Translations under genes and position numbers: made by a program
From: Cryoendolithus antarcticus
Taxonomy: Eukaryota > Ascomycota > Dothideomycetes > Cladosporiales > Cladosporiaceae
Direction of reading: 5' to 3'
Assembly: GCA_002077065.1 (NCBI GenBank)
Contig: NAJO01000021.1
Location: 310,001-374,000, forward strand
DNA: 64,000 nt
The notes under the pieces: model-generated
Seen by the model: the letters and a program-made list of their open reading frames with translations, nothing else
What the model was told of the DNA's origin: nothing
The model's database searches: none
Part shown: piece by piece, positions 23,417 through 35,372 of the stretch
Layout: each line of letters opens with the position of its first letter
Position numbering within the stretch: the first letter of the stretch is position 1

Positions 23417-25711
23417 ATGGGACAGCCAGAACGAGTCGCCCGACCGAACCAAAATGCTGTCAGAACTGCGGTACGCATATCGATTGCACGCTTGAACGAT
23501 CTTGAACCAACGCTGATATAGCAATAATGTAGAAGCACTGCACCAATTTGCAAAAGCCTCTTGAGCAACACGGCTCCAAGCGCCTCAAAGCAGTAACATT
23601 TACCTATCACGACAATACTGTCAAAACCCAGACGCTCGATGGAGACGAGCACTGGTCCGCAAAGATCATCGGCAACGATGCTCATTTGCTATTCCGCAAA
23701 GCATGCGATGCTACAATCAGGGCATCTACACCGGGTACGTCTTCACGGCGTGAGCCTCTGACCAGGATCATACAGCAGCTGAACCTGAATAGCTGAGGAA
23801 CTTTCCTCTTCCATGCATATACGCACTGGAGGGTCATGCTTGGGTCTCGATTCACACGGAGCATCATCTGCCTCCGGCTCCAGATGGTCGACCCATGATT
23901 TGATGGATGAATGCAATCAATTGATGCCGGTCGTCAAGCGAAAAGTCGACTCCGCCGTCGTCAGTGAATCAGACAACGACATGATGGCCCTCACTACCTT
24001 GCATACGAAACGATGCCGCATCGACGATGCCGCAGAGGTGGAGAACTTCTTGCGTGAATGTCTCAAGAAGTTACAGCAGTTGGTTGTCAAGGCTATCGCC
24101 AAAGCCTGGATCAAAGGGATCTGCCCTAAAAAGCAAGCAAAATTCCCGTACCGGAGCAATAGACACAACAAGGCTGATGTCACGGTGGGCCCAGCGACTA
24201 TCCCTCCCTGGTGGCCAAAGAAGGAGATGTGTCCATTTGTTGAACCTGATCACATCGACCGCAATGGTACGTGAGCGAGGGGCCTGGCACAATTTGGGGT
24301 GAGCGTCACTAATCGGACCAACAGAGCGATTGAACCTCTGCGTGCACCTCCTTCGACTGCGTCCTACACCTGATCAGCTGGCCACATGGAACCATGACAA
24401 CGCCGAAATTCGTAACACTCATCGCACGCAAGGCTGGACCGAGTTCCTCGAAGAGCTCGCTGGCGAATCGGTTGTATGTGCCGTTGGTGGACCGGGGGAC
24501 AAGGAGGGCAAACGCAAGGAGCTCCTGAAGCAGCTATACCATGTTGCGAAGCTGGAGCAGGACTTTGTTGATGGGGCCATTGGTCAGTACTGGCCTGTCT
24601 TGTGCACCGCTTGACACGATGCTAACATCGACTTTTAGATGGCGATGCCACCTTCTTCTGGACTCCTGAGCCCAGCAAGCCTGTGCCGGTAAAAAAGGCG
24701 AAATACTCGGCCGAGTCTCTTACAGATTCAGAGACGGAGGGCTCTGAAATCACGGTCTCAGGCTTGCTAGCCAGACGTATGATCGCAGGCAGCCCAGCGT
24801 CAGGTGGCGCACGAGAAAGCAAGAGAGTCCCCGTTGCATCGAAGTTGAAGGTTGAGAAGGGCGAAATCGATACAATCGTCCGGCCAAACATCGATCGCTG
24901 TGACGGCACGCTTCCTGCCGCAATACGAAGTGGTCGGGCACGCCGACAGCCAGTCTCACGCCGTCGACAAACCACTGACGCCTCTCGCATCGAGCACCGC
25001 GACCTCGACCGAATTCCTCGGCGTGTCCAAGAGCAGACACAGCCATGGTTCCCCCAACAAGTTACCCAATCTGCCAATTGGCATGATCAGATCTCGCCTG
25101 CGGACTCGTTCGCTTCCTCTTACCACCTGGCAGATCAGCACTGCAAGTCAATCAGCTTCGAAGGAGTGCCAGAAGCTCACTACCAACCAATACCTGAGTA
25201 TGGACATCAGCACGCTGATTTCAAGCTTCACATGCCCGTTGGACAGCGGACGTATGCTGTCAACATGGCGCATCCCATTTCTCAGCCGCTATTCTCGGAC
25301 ACTGTTCCAAACACGCCCATCTTATCTGAGATTGGCTTCACAGGCCACTTCATTCACCACATGCCGCCTCCCCACCAATACCATGGCTCGGAGCCTCATG
25401 GTCTACCAACGCCGATGCATCCACCAGGTACGGCTATGCCGGAGCCACATCAAGTCGACGGCTTCCAGTACCATCAACAGCCACCGCCGTACGCCCATCA
25501 CGATCAGCAAGTCTACCATTACGGCCCCGGTCAACAGTATGAGCAACATGCGTTCCGAGCAGACACCGGGATACGACCTCGCGATCTGCATCAGCACCCC
25601 AACGACATGGGTCAACCTCAGCAGTACACACCTTACCCAGTCATGGACCCTCACCAGCATGTGCCGGGCGTCTCTGGGTACTGTGTGGATATTAATGGCG
25701 CACTCATCTGA
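23417..25711 (+). CDS. YDR124W/hrmA-cluster-like helical bundle protein (DUF2841)
   Basis: Five exons fit: 23417-23470, 23533-23734, 23793-24266, 24325-24582, 24639-25711; 686 aa, all phases consistent. The second exon gives a short N-terminal fold (KPLEQHGSKRLKAVTFTYHD). The main domain (about 165-340) has AIAKAWIKGICPKKQAKFPY, WWPKKEMCPFVEPDHI and LYHVAKLEQDF, the signature I recall for the fungal DUF2841 family. This includes yeast YDR124W and a protein of the Aspergillus subtelomeric hrmA-associated cluster linked to colony morphology. The C-terminal half is disordered and rich in P, H, Q and Y (HQYHGSEPHG, YAHHDQQVYHYGPGQQYEQH). The molecular function is unknown. Exons 3-5 are firm; the first 18 codons (exon 1) are the least certain. 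The neighbours do not resemble the hrmA cluster. Confidence 0.78.
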
Positions 25712-27736
25712 GCACGCGCACGTCATACTCTATGCCTTCACTACCTCAGAGCTAGGCTCCTCATCTTTCGGTCTTGTTTAGCGTTCAAGCGGCATGCACA
25801 TAACATCCTTCGATGTAGCGACCTTGCGAGCGAGTCAATTCACTTCAGCATACACCTCTTTGTAGCATTGCGCACGGCGACGCGCCATCTTTCGGCTCTT
25901 GTACACAGCACACAGCAGGCAGCATACAGCAGACAGTCCACAGCAGACAGTCCACAGCAGACAGTCCACAGCAGACAGTCCACAGCAGACAGTCCACAGC
26001 ACACAGCGTTGACGGAACATGATGACGAGTATGAGATTACGATGAGACGGTCGATGCCCAATATACGACGCGGCAAGAAGTAGGATGAGCAGGGTGCGTG
26101 GCAAATACTTCGGCAAGGAAGGAGAACGTAATCGGACAGTTGCCTTGTGTCTCGAACCTACTTCCGGCTTACAGTACATATGATGGGTAGATAGACAGTC
26201 TCAATGACCATGGACCTCGAGCACATCCCACTTTCATGCTCTCAACTGCTGCTTATCTGGTATGTGATACCGTGCGCAGATCCCGAGTGCAAAGGGTTTT
26301 GCCCCAACGTTCCAGTGAGAGCTCTACCTCATTTTACGGGCAGACTCCTCGAAGGTTCGCCGCTCAATCACCTCTACAACTAGCTTGCGCCACTGTCGAT
26401 GCCCTCAGCGCTGTGAAACGAAGATGAGCGAGCCAGCGAGAGCGGTCCGGCTTCCCCGCGAGCGTGGAGTGTTGACAGACTACGCGGCTAGACGATGACA
26501 CATTACACAGCAGCCGCCTGTGTGGGTGTCCGCGCTTTGAATGGACAGGGCTAGCTGGTCTGAAAGCGAGCGAACGCTATGCAGATTCGAAGGTATGTCT
26601 CGGAAGCGTCGCGCCGTCGCCGGATGTCCATGTACCCGGCTTCGCTACCGACTCCGAGGGCAGAGAGTCCGAGATTCCTCGACACCGGGCGTCACATTAG
26701 CATTCGGATACGAGACCGTGGCCGAAGCTAATTACCTCCACCTCTCCGATTGTCGGACACACAGGGGGTCCATTTCTCTGTGTGGCTACGCTGACTTTCT
26801 CAACCCAGCAGCTCTCTCCAACAGCGCTACAAGAGCTTTTCGCCAACTGAGTGCGGTGATGAAAGCGTTGGAGGATCTAGCGCTTCCGGAGACCTGAAGG
26901 TAGAGTCACGGGCCGCGTAGCGGACGCAAGGGATGGCTCGAAGTGGTGTGGTGGGCTTTGCTCGACACACGCCAAGCAACAGCGTCGCCAGCTGCAAACT
27001 GCCAGCTTCCATGACGAGACTGGCGCATGGCATCGGTTCCAGGGAGAGAGAGCACCTTCACGCACCTTCTTCCCCCTCTTTCGTCAAACTTGCATGCAAA
27101 TATGGATCGGCATCGCGCCTCATGTCAGCTGCACTCTCAGCTTTGTCGTCACCCGCCTGCTGTTTATGCAGCTCCTCTGCGCTGGTCGCGCGTCGCAGAT
27201 GTTTCGCACAATGATTGCGTGATTTGTGCTCGATTGCACTTGACTTTGCGCACTGGAGGTTCGACTGGGCATCGTAGAGTCGCGCGCATTGGATGAAGTC
27301 TCCCCTGAGGCGACAGCCGCAAGTGTATGTGAAGTACTCATTGAGCACATGACCGCAGACGGTAGCTGTCTGTAGCAGTGCAGCCGACAGTGAGGATCAG
27401 GAAGGGTGATGGCGTCTCTGCTTTGTGAGGGCGCTGGAGGACAGGTACGGCGGAGTCCTAGGTACTAGCTGGCAAACGTAATGACTTGCACCAGACGTGG
27501 CTCTATGCCTACCCATGGAAACACGGGAGATACGGAGGTATCTTTCAATATGCATCTGGTTCACCTTGCACCTCCCAATTGCCATCAAGGTAAGCTCACA
27601 GAGTTCCGGCAGGCAGCGGGCCGACTTGCCCCGGTCGCTTAGTCGCATTGCCTGTCCCCTCGGTCCATGTCCAATGCAGTGTGTCGATTTTGTACATACG
27701 TAGCTCTTCGCACAACGAGGTTATCGTCTCGTCACG
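25712..27736. other. intergenic region with tandem repeat
   Basis: About 2 kb holding the 14-bp tandem array (25927-25996) and otherwise only short unsupported frames (for example 26541-26897 plus). The right end is the GPI19 promoter. Confidence 0.5.
25927..25996. repeat. 14-bp tandem repeat, five perfect copies
   Basis: Five exact head-to-tail copies of CAGCAGACAGTCCA, flanked on both sides by degenerate CAGCA/CACAGCA copies (about 25903-26008). The unit length is not a multiple of three, so it is unlikely to be protein coding. It reads as a minisatellite prone to slippage. Confidence 0.9.
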
Positions 27737-28891
27737 ATGCCACCCCAAAGTCGAGGCACGCCATCGAAGCCGCCTCCAGTACCAACAGGCTTCCAATCCA
27801 GGTCCACTCCCAATCTCCCCACCCTCCGCTCCCTCCAAGACCCCTCCACGAAACCCCCACCCCGCCCAGACTACCCTCCAACAACTTCCCCCGAAATAGT
27901 CACCTCCCCCTCCGAAGCCATCTCCCTCGACAGCTTCACCCTCGACCCGCCCTCGCCTGTTTCCTCAGCCCTGCCCTCAGAAGCATCCACATCTGCCTCC
28001 GAATCGGACTCAGACGACGATGACACCGAGCCGCCGTCCTCCCTCCCGCCTCGGAGCCTCTACGCCCACCCCTCCCGCTCCCACTCCTTCCTCCCAAACC
28101 ACTTCGCACCGCCTTTCTACAATCGCCCTCCCACGCCCCTTCCTCCGAGTCCCTCCTTGACTTCACTCCTGCGGCCGCCGTATAAGTTGCCCTCCCGCCC
28201 TTCAACGCCTGATATCTCCTCCGACGAAGCCTCTTCCCATCCCGCCGCTCCCACAACCGGCACAGCCACGCCCCTACCGCGCGCAACGCCCAAAATACCG
28301 ACATACGAATACTACGGCTTCACCCTGTACCTCTCCTCAAGCTTAGCATTCATGGTCTACCTCCTCTGGGCCTACCTCCCAAGCCCCTTCCTCCGAAGTC
28401 TAGGAGTAACGTACTACCCCAACCGCTGGTGGGCTCTCGCAGTCCCAGCTTGGAGCGTCGTCTTTGTCCTCTGGATCTACGTCGCGCTAGCAGGCTACAA
28501 TACGGGCTACTTGACCTTACCACTCTCAAGCGTCGCCTGTCTGGTCGACGAAGCCGCTAACGTCGCGGTCGTGGATCGGCAGGGCAACTTGATTCGAGAC
28601 GAACGGCCGAGCTGGGAGGCAGCGACACAGACTGCTGGGTCTTCGGTAAGGGCGAGAAGTGGATTGAGGGGTGCTGCTATGCCGCTGCGGCCGCCGCCTA
28701 GTCCTAGACGGGGTACGGGCAAGAATGGAGGGCAGATCACGCCTAAGGCTAGGAGCCGGCAAGCCAGTCCGGTGGGATATGGGTCAGAGCCGGGGCTGGA
28801 CTGGAAGACGCTTTGGAACGAGGGGACGGATGCGGTGATGGATATACCTATTGGTGGGGTTTGTGAGATTTTGTATGGAGGGGACGGATGA
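27737..28891 (+). CDS. GPI19: PIG-P subunit of GPI N-acetylglucosaminyltransferase
   Basis: Subunit of the ER enzyme that transfers GlcNAc to phosphatidylinositol, the first step of GPI-anchor synthesis. Single exon, 384 aa. The first about 185 residues are a Pro/Ser-rich cytosolic extension. The PIG-P domain starts at about residue 190 (YEYYGFTLYLSSSLAFMVYL), with two membrane hairpins (about 194-215 and 232-255) separated by YYPNRWWALAVPAW, a hallmark of the family. After a linker it ends with EILYGGDG. Yeast Gpi19 is much shorter (about 140 aa); long N-terminal extensions are usual in filamentous fungi. The ATG at 27737 is the first in frame. The GPI-anchored candidate at 52.8-53.8 kb would be a client of this pathway. 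Confidence 0.9.
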   Translation: MPPQSRGTPSKPPPVPTGFQSRSTPNLPTLRSLQDPSTKPPPRPDYPPTTSPEIVTSPSEAISLDSFTLDPPSPVSSALPSEASTSASESDSDDDDTEPPSSLPPRSLYAHPSRSHSFLPNHFAPPFYNRPPTPLPPSPSLTSLLRPPYKLPSRPSTPDISSDEASSHPAAPTTGTATPLPRATPKIPTYEYYGFTLYLSSSLAFMVYLLWAYLPSPFLRSLGVTYYPNRWWALAVPAWSVVFVLWIYVALAGYNTGYLTLPLSSVACLVDEAANVAVVDRQGNLIRDERPSWEAATQTAGSSVRARSGLRGAAMPLRPPPSPRRGTGKNGGQITPKARSRQASPVGYGSEPGLDWKTLWNEGTDAVMDIPIGGVCEILYGGDG

Positions 28892-29367
28892 ATGGATGTT
28901 CCAGGAAGGGGATAGAGGTGTTGGGAAAGGATGCATCAGAGATACCCTTGTGATTTTCTGTGCACGCATTGAAGGTCTGCTGTCCAGGAGTTCGAGCATC
29001 GATTTTACGCTGTCTACGAAACCCTTTTTATGGTTTGCCCAGAAGTCCCAAGTTATCTTGTGCATCTACAGGGGTACTCACGGCGGTCTATTTCGCCTGC
29101 GCCGCACGCGTGAGAGAGGAGAATTCAAAATGCTCCTGTGCACTTTCGCCTTGAAATGAGCCTCCCCCAGGGGTAGCAGTCCAGTCGTCCACTGCTGTGG
29201 CTAAGCTGATAGTAGCGTGACCCGCTTGTCAGATCTTCAGAGAGCATACGCCTCGCGTGCTGTAGTCGTGTAGAGCCTCTGTTCGCCATCATAGTCTCGT
29301 CCCAGTCATCTCATCATCACATCCATTCCCATTAGCTTAGACCCACCCCTCCCCTCGGACCAACATC
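28892..29367. other. convergent intergenic region
   Basis: 476 bp between the stops of GPI19 (plus) and BDP1 (minus). It should contain both 3' ends; nothing else is seen. Confidence 0.5.
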
Positions 29368-31617
29368 TCAACCGCCCCCAAACCCGACTTCCCGTCCGAC
29401 TCTCCTACCCCTCCCCTTCCCATTCCCACCATTCGCCTTCCTCCTCTCCCGCTCCTCCTGCACCCTCTTCCGAGTCTCCTCCATGACAGCCCTCTGCCTC
29501 TCATCTTCCGCCTCCTCAGCGAGCAAGACCTGCATAGCCTCTTCTTTGTCCTTGAGACTGAGCTTGATAGCTTCCTCGGCTTCGGCAAGCGAGGGGAACT
29601 TTTCGAGGTCGGAGAGAGGGATCTCGGATTGATGGGCGAAGAGTGGCAGGGACATAGATGCTCTCTCAGCCGGAGCAGGCGCAGGAGTCACAGAAGCAGT
29701 AGCCGGACCAGGCGTGAGCGAAGGTGGTGGCGGAGTAGCCCTGCCCAGCAACGCAGCATCAATCCTCTCCGGCTCAATCCTTTCCTCCCTCCCAAACTTC
29801 TTCTTCACCATCGCCCTCGTCTTCCCAGGGAACAATTTCGCAATAATCCCGAAATCCGTCCCCCAGCACCTCAACGCCTCATAAAACCTATCCGTCTCCT
29901 CGTCACTCCAAGGATCACTCTTAGCTTTCCAAACCGGTACACGATCGGCGGGGAAGCGTTTCCGGTCGTTCATGTGCGTTGCGTTGTTGATGCGGAGGGT
30001 GAGGTCGGAGGCTTCGTCGGCGATGTGGAGGTCGGAGGCGATTTGGGCTGTGGCGAGGGCGTGGCGGTCGAGGGTGAGGGTGTCTTCGTCCATTACGATT
30101 TCGCCGTTTACGATGCGGAAGCCGACTGTGGTGTTGGTTGCGCGGGTTTCGGTGGGGAGGTTGTCGGGTGCTTCGTCGTTGTCGTCTTCGGCTTCGTCCT
30201 CGATGTCATCGACATTAGCTCCCTCGACAGTGTCGCCTTCGATCGTTTCTGCGATGCCATTGGCGGGTGTCTGGGACTTTGACTTCTTCGTCCGCTTCAC
30301 CGTCTTAGCTCTCGCCTTCGCCTCTGACTCTTTCTTCTCTTTTGCAGTAGCGATGGGAACCTCTGCTGCCTCTCGCCGCTTTCGAGCGACTTCGTCCCAA
30401 TCGATAGCTTGCATCTCCTGTTCTCGCTTCGACGTCTTGCCATAGCGTTTCTGGCGTGTCAATTGAAACATGGACAGAGTGTTAGGGTCGATCTCGTGTA
30501 GCTCGGGGTCGGACGCAGATTCTTCGTCTGCTCCTGCTGCCTCTTCGGCTGCCACATTGTCGGCCAGCTCCTCTGATGCAGTCCGTGTTCGACGTGTGCG
30601 TTTCTTGGCCGGCTTTGTACTGGGTGCACGCCTTGCTTTCGACTTAACTGTGACGGCTGCTAGAGCTTCTGTCGTATCTCCAGCCGCAGTCTCCAGTCCG
30701 TCCAGCACTGGAACCGCAGCTTCGATCCTCGCCGTCCGATCTCCCCCGCCTGAATCATCCTCTCGTACTGTAGCCGCACTCTTGGCCGCCTTCTTCGCAC
30801 GCGGCTTTGCCGGCTTCTTGGACGCTTTCCCCTTAGCACTTGTTCTCTCTGCTGCAGAAAGTTCTTCCCCGCCCTCCACCGGCACGGCCTGAGGCTCCAC
30901 AACAGAAACTGTGTCCACCTCTTGCTCGTCCGAGTCCCGCGTTCTTAACCTCGCAGCTGCGTTTTCGGCACTCGATGGCCTCGCAGGCTCGAGCTCACCC
31001 ACGCCCTCCACATGCGCCTGAACAGCAGCATTGCTCCGTGTACTGCTCCGCTTGGGCGCTTTCCTCGGCTTCTCTGCTACACCATCTGACTCCCGAGTAC
31101 GCTTATTTGGTCTCGCGATTTCCTCTTCCGCACTACTGACCATAACAGCAGTGGGCGCTGGGGACTGCAGAATCTCGGTAGGCGCAGCACCTTCACTTGG
31201 TTCCTGTTGAGTCGGTGCAGGCGTTTGCTGCTGCGCGTGCACGGGTGCCGGTGTCTGGGCGACAGCATGATGAACAGCATCATCAGCCAAAACAGTTGGC
31301 GGGTGAACTCGACGAGGCGATGGGGCCGGTACGGTTGTGAGCTCCGCCGTAACGCGTGAAGGCGCAATCGACGTGACTGTATCCGCGAATCGCACTTGCT
31401 GTGTTGCTGTGCTGGGTCGGGAAGAAGGCTCCTGTGCTGATGCTGTACTAGTGGACGTCTCGACTGAGGCAGCGTCCGGCACAGGCGCCGCAACAGCTGG
31501 CTTTGGGGCAGGCTTAGATGGAGGGGCTGCGCTTGAGGGACCTGGCGGCCGGCGGCGCGGTGGTGCCTTGGGTGGCGCCTTGGCACCAGCCGCGGCGGAG
31601 CTGATGAGCATCGACAT
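29368..31617 (-). CDS. BDP1: TFIIIB subunit B'' (BDP1), SANT/Myb domain
   Basis: Component of the RNA polymerase III initiation factor TFIIIB, which binds TBP-Brf1-DNA and opens promoters of tRNA and 5S genes. Single exon, 749 aa. Residues 1-90 are P/A-rich and 100-370 are disordered with basic KKPAK and RRTRT stretches. DPNTLSMFQLTRQKRYGKTS (about 375-395) matches the conserved segment before the SANT domain. The SANT domain is at about 556-605 (WSDEETDRFYEALRCWGTDF, then LFPGKTRAMVKKKFGREER), which is diagnostic for Bdp1. The C-terminus is a long charged helix. The start at 31617 is the outermost ATG of the frame. It diverges from BRE1. Confidence 0.92.
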   Translation of the reverse strand: MSMLISSAAAGAKAPPKAPPRRRPPGPSSAAPPSKPAPKPAVAAPVPDAASVETSTSTASAQEPSSRPSTATQQVRFADTVTSIAPSRVTAELTTVPAPSPRRVHPPTVLADDAVHHAVAQTPAPVHAQQQTPAPTQQEPSEGAAPTEILQSPAPTAVMVSSAEEEIARPNKRTRESDGVAEKPRKAPKRSSTRSNAAVQAHVEGVGELEPARPSSAENAAARLRTRDSDEQEVDTVSVVEPQAVPVEGGEELSAAERTSAKGKASKKPAKPRAKKAAKSAATVREDDSGGGDRTARIEAAVPVLDGLETAAGDTTEALAAVTVKSKARRAPSTKPAKKRTRRTRTASEELADNVAAEEAAGADEESASDPELHEIDPNTLSMFQLTRQKRYGKTSKREQEMQAIDWDEVARKRREAAEVPIATAKEKKESEAKARAKTVKRTKKSKSQTPANGIAETIEGDTVEGANVDDIEDEAEDDNDEAPDNLPTETRATNTTVGFRIVNGEIVMDEDTLTLDRHALATAQIASDLHIADEASDLTLRINNATHMNDRKRFPADRVPVWKAKSDPWSDEETDRFYEALRCWGTDFGIIAKLFPGKTRAMVKKKFGREERIEPERIDAALLGRATPPPPSLTPGPATASVTPAPAPAERASMSLPLFAHQSEIPLSDLEKFPSLAEAEEAIKLSLKDKEEAMQVLLAEEAEDERQRAVMEETRKRVQEERERRKANGGNGKGRGRRVGREVGFGGG

Positions 31618-32173
31618 GTTGGTGTCGACGCTTGCTGTGTTTTCAGCTCATTGCACGTGGGAGACTTGAAAGGTAGATGCCGTTGTGAGTGGGATGGTCG
31701 ATCTTCAAACGTGACTAAGCTGAGCCAGAAGTTTGTGCAACGGCTCGCTTGCCAGATATCGACTACAGCCACGCCTCAACTATCTCCATGCATTGGTCGA
31801 GACTCGAAGTGGTAGGCATTCAGATTGCAGCGATAGTGATTGAGTACCATCAGGTAATCAGGTGTTGTTCTCAATGGTTTGCATATGCCAAGTGAGCAGG
31901 TCACACTCTCTTCACGTGACCAAGTTCAAAACACGGACCTCTGGCACTTAGCCTCCCGCAGAGCCGTGCCCAAACCTGACTCCCTGTTTCTCCTTCTTAC
32001 ACAAGACTCGACATCGCCGCCCAACAACATCAGCGCCGCCCTCCATACTGGCATCAGCGGACATTAGCGTGATACATTTGCTCGCTAGTATAAGAGCTGG
32101 CCGCTTGTATGAGGTCGTGTGAGCAGTAGCGCAGTCGGCGCAAGAGGGTGCCTTCAGCCTTTCATCAGCACAA
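31618..32173. promoter_or_regulatory. divergent promoter of BDP1 and BRE1
   Basis: 556 bp between two start codons on opposite strands. It contains a CACGTG hexamer near 31914 within TTCACGTGACC. No gene is seen inside. Confidence 0.5.
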
Positions 32174-34566
32174 ATGACCACCACAACAGCGCCCATCATT
32201 GCCATTCCCTTCTCTGACAAGCTCAAGATGGACGACCGCAAGCGCTCGCTGGCGCCAGACGCCGATGATGGCGCGCACAAGGCGAAGCGACGGAAGGATG
32301 AGAACGGGAATCTCATGCGGATGGACGAAGTCAACGAGAAGAACATCGAGGTGAGTGCCAACCATCGATCCTGCGCTGTACAGCGGATGCCGTGGCTGAC
32401 CTAGCATTACCTGCAGTCCTTCCAAAAGGATGCCATCCTCCGCCAAATGAACGAGTACAAGAAGCAGAAGAAGGTCTTGGAGAAGTCTTACGACGAGCTC
32501 CTCGTGAAGCAGCGCGACCACGATGACCACCTCCGCACTGTCGATGCGTGGTTTTCACAGCTGCTTGACGAAGTCCGCCTCATCGCGGCTGATACCCTGC
32601 CTCCGGTAACATCACAATCCGGTATGCTTCTCCCGAGTCACACAAGGAATGCGTGGGCAGTATGCTAAGAGTCGGTTATAGGTGGTGAAATGTTCAGAAC
32701 CGCACTTGAGTTCAAGGATCACGAGGTCTTCTCGACACACTTGCATGCCCGTTCGGACAATGTCAAGCTGGCGATCGCGGAAATCTTCTCCCGTATACCA
32801 TCTGCCTCGCCCGAAGTACGCGACTTGCAATCTCAGCTTGCATCGATTTTGGCCAGCGAGAAATCGGCAATCGCAGCATACCAGCAAGCGAACACGGAAA
32901 TGGCACAGCTTAACACACGTCTCGAGACTGCATCCATGCGCTATATCAAGGCAGAGAAGCAGGTGGAGCGTGCGAAGAGTGTGCAGGTACAGAAGCTGGA
33001 GCGTCAGGCCATGACTGGAGGTAGCGTTGAGGCATCTGCACCTGCGACGTCTGATACGCCCAAACGAGACCACTCGGAGACTAACGGAGAGCTGGAGAAT
33101 GGCGTCGCAAACGAGGAGGCCGAGGCTGCCCGGAAAGAGGCGACTGCACTGGCCGAGCTCAGGAAGAAGCAACTGGAAGAGATGGAGACTGAGAACGAGC
33201 GCTTGACCACTGCACTTTCAGCTGCAAGGACAAAGATCTCGACGTTATCTGACGACGACTACGCCGAGACTGCACTGTTCAAGACCTTCAAGTCTCAGCA
33301 CGAGGAAGTGATTAAGCGGGTGAACGACCTTGAGGCTACTAATGTGCAATTGCGAGAGGAGGCTCAGAAGCTGCAAGCAGAGCGGACAAGCTACCGCATG
33401 CAGATCGACGAGGAAGACCGTAACAACACGATCGAGACCGAGAGTCAAATTGCACGCTGCGAAGTCGACCTTGCTAGGATACGACACTCACGCGACGAGC
33501 TCACCTCTGAGCTAGCGATCCGCAAAAGCAGCGAGGAGGATCGTCGTGCTTCTTCGGAGCAAGCAAGGGACCTCGCAGTCGCCCACGAGCATCGCATTCA
33601 GTCTTTGGAATCCGAAGTGGAGCGCTTGAAGCTTCAGCTGCAAGACGCACCGACGATGAACGGCGAGGCTGAGGATCTGGATAATGATGCTCTGAAATCG
33701 AAGCTTCACTCGCTTCAAAGTGCGTACGATATGCTGAACAAGGAGATTCCTTCACTAGAGGAGGCGTACAAGAAGACCAACAATCTTGCGTCGAAGAAGT
33801 ATACCGAGCTACTCAACTCCGAGGAGCTGGTTGCGCGCCTTAATGCAGAGAAAGTGAAGGCAGAGCAAAAGTACTTCGGCGCCATGAAAGCCAAAGAAGC
33901 CCGCGAACAGGAACTGCGCATCCTGAAGTCGCAGAACACTCGCTCCGGCGAGATTGTTTCTTCACTCAAAGACACGGATGGCAAGTCCCGCGAGCTAGTC
34001 GCTGGCCTGGAACGCCAGGTCGCAGAGGCCAAAGAAGGCATCACCAAGCTGGAAACGCAGTACCGCGCCGTAGAGCAGAAAGCCAAAGACGCCACGACTC
34101 TCAAGGAAGGTCTAGCTAAGCAAGTCGATGACCTCAAGAAGCTAGTAGAGAGTAAAGACACCGACTCCCTCTCAGCAGCCAAAGCCCGCCGTTCCGCTGA
34201 AGAGGCTCTCGAAATCGCCACCACGCAGCTCGAGACTAGCAAGGCCGAGTTCGACGCCTTCCGCAAATCCAGCCTCAAGTCCTCCGGTTCTGGCGGAGAG
34301 GGCGACGATATCTGGCGGGTATGTTCTCATCCCCTACCTCTTCTAAACCTTCATCTGCATCCAAGAGTGATACTGACGTTTCCCGACAGGCCGTAGCGAT
34401 CTGTCCCATCTGCAATAAGAATCTGCGGAACACTGCGCTCAAGACTTGCGGGCATGTGCTTTGTGATGGGTGTGTGGCGGGGTTGGTTTCGAACCGTAAC
34501 AGGAAGTGTCCGAGTTGTGGCAAGGCTTTTGGGAGTAATGATAGCATGAGGATTGTGCTTGCTTAG
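32174..34566 (+). CDS. BRE1: E3 ubiquitin ligase BRE1 (histone H2B), RING finger
   Basis: RING E3 that with Rad6 monoubiquitinates histone H2B, a mark needed for transcription elongation and H3K4/K79 methylation. Four exons (32174-32350, 32417-32621, 32682-34318, 34390-34566), 731 aa. The N-terminus has the basic nuclear segment HKAKRRKDENGN. Residues about 60-660 are almost entirely coiled coil, as in all Bre1 proteins. The last exon encodes the C-terminal C3HC4 RING: CPICNKNLRNTALKTCGHVL, CDGC and CPSCGKAFG. The RING is separated from the coiled coil by the last intron. A second ATG 54 bp downstream (MDDRKRSLAP) is also plausible as the start. The 3-intron model restores all phases. Confidence 0.94.
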
Positions 34567-35372
34567 ACCTGAGTGCGCGCTCGGGTGGGGCGCTGATTTT
34601 CTGGAGTTGGAGGGGTGTAAGATGGAGGGAGTTGGTGTGGGAGGTGAGGTGGGGAGGGAGTGTAGTGGTAGTTGTAGGGGAGTGTACGAGTGTCCGAGTG
34701 TTCTCCGCTATACGAGTGGCTTTCTCATAAGTGCGCAGGGTGAGCTGGGGATGTAAGCCTGGGAGAGCGGGGGCTGCAGCGAGAGCTACGTGGATGCTCC
34801 AATGATTCTGATGCTGTGCACTCGGCGAATGGTGATGGTGGGAAATGGGTCTACACGTTATCTCAGGGCCGCACTCTCGGGCAGTGAACCGTGGATGGGC
34901 ACGAGCAGGACCGTCTGCCTAGCATATGGAGTGAGTTTCGAAGACAGTGAAAGCGGCAGCCTCTCCGATTGCAAGAGTCCTTTCCTATGCACCGCTGCAT
35001 ACACCCCCAACAGAGATGCATGTCAGCGAGGAACGATACTGGACTTGACAGCAATTGGCATGAAGCTCGTTGTGAGACCTGCCTGTCAAATGCCGTCTGG
35101 TACAGAGGAGCGGCAGAGAGTCGGACATCAAATGGGGGCGGGCGACAGGCGGCGAAAGATGCACAGAGAGCAGCATGAGATCCTGATTTACGCGTCCGTA
35201 AGAGGCAGGAAGACGGCCGCAAGTGAAAGAATGGAGGTAGATGTGCAAGTACTGACAAGTCTACACGGCGAAGTAGTGCCAGACCCACGCGGGACTCTGC
35301 GTCCACGGCGGCCACGCAGCCATCGCCACAAAACTTTTGAACAACACCCGCCTCAATTACCCAATGTGACGG
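34567..35372. other. intergenic region
   Basis: About 0.8 kb after BRE1. The open frame 34790-35425 plus has no family pattern and I do not regard it as a gene. Confidence 0.5.

Noticed and set aside
23212..23685. 157-codon minus frame
   Set aside because: Antisense to exons 1-2 of the YDR124W-like gene, whose family match is better.
25927..25996. Could the 14-bp array be a CRISPR
   Set aside because: Copies are directly adjacent with no spacers, and the genome is eukaryotic.
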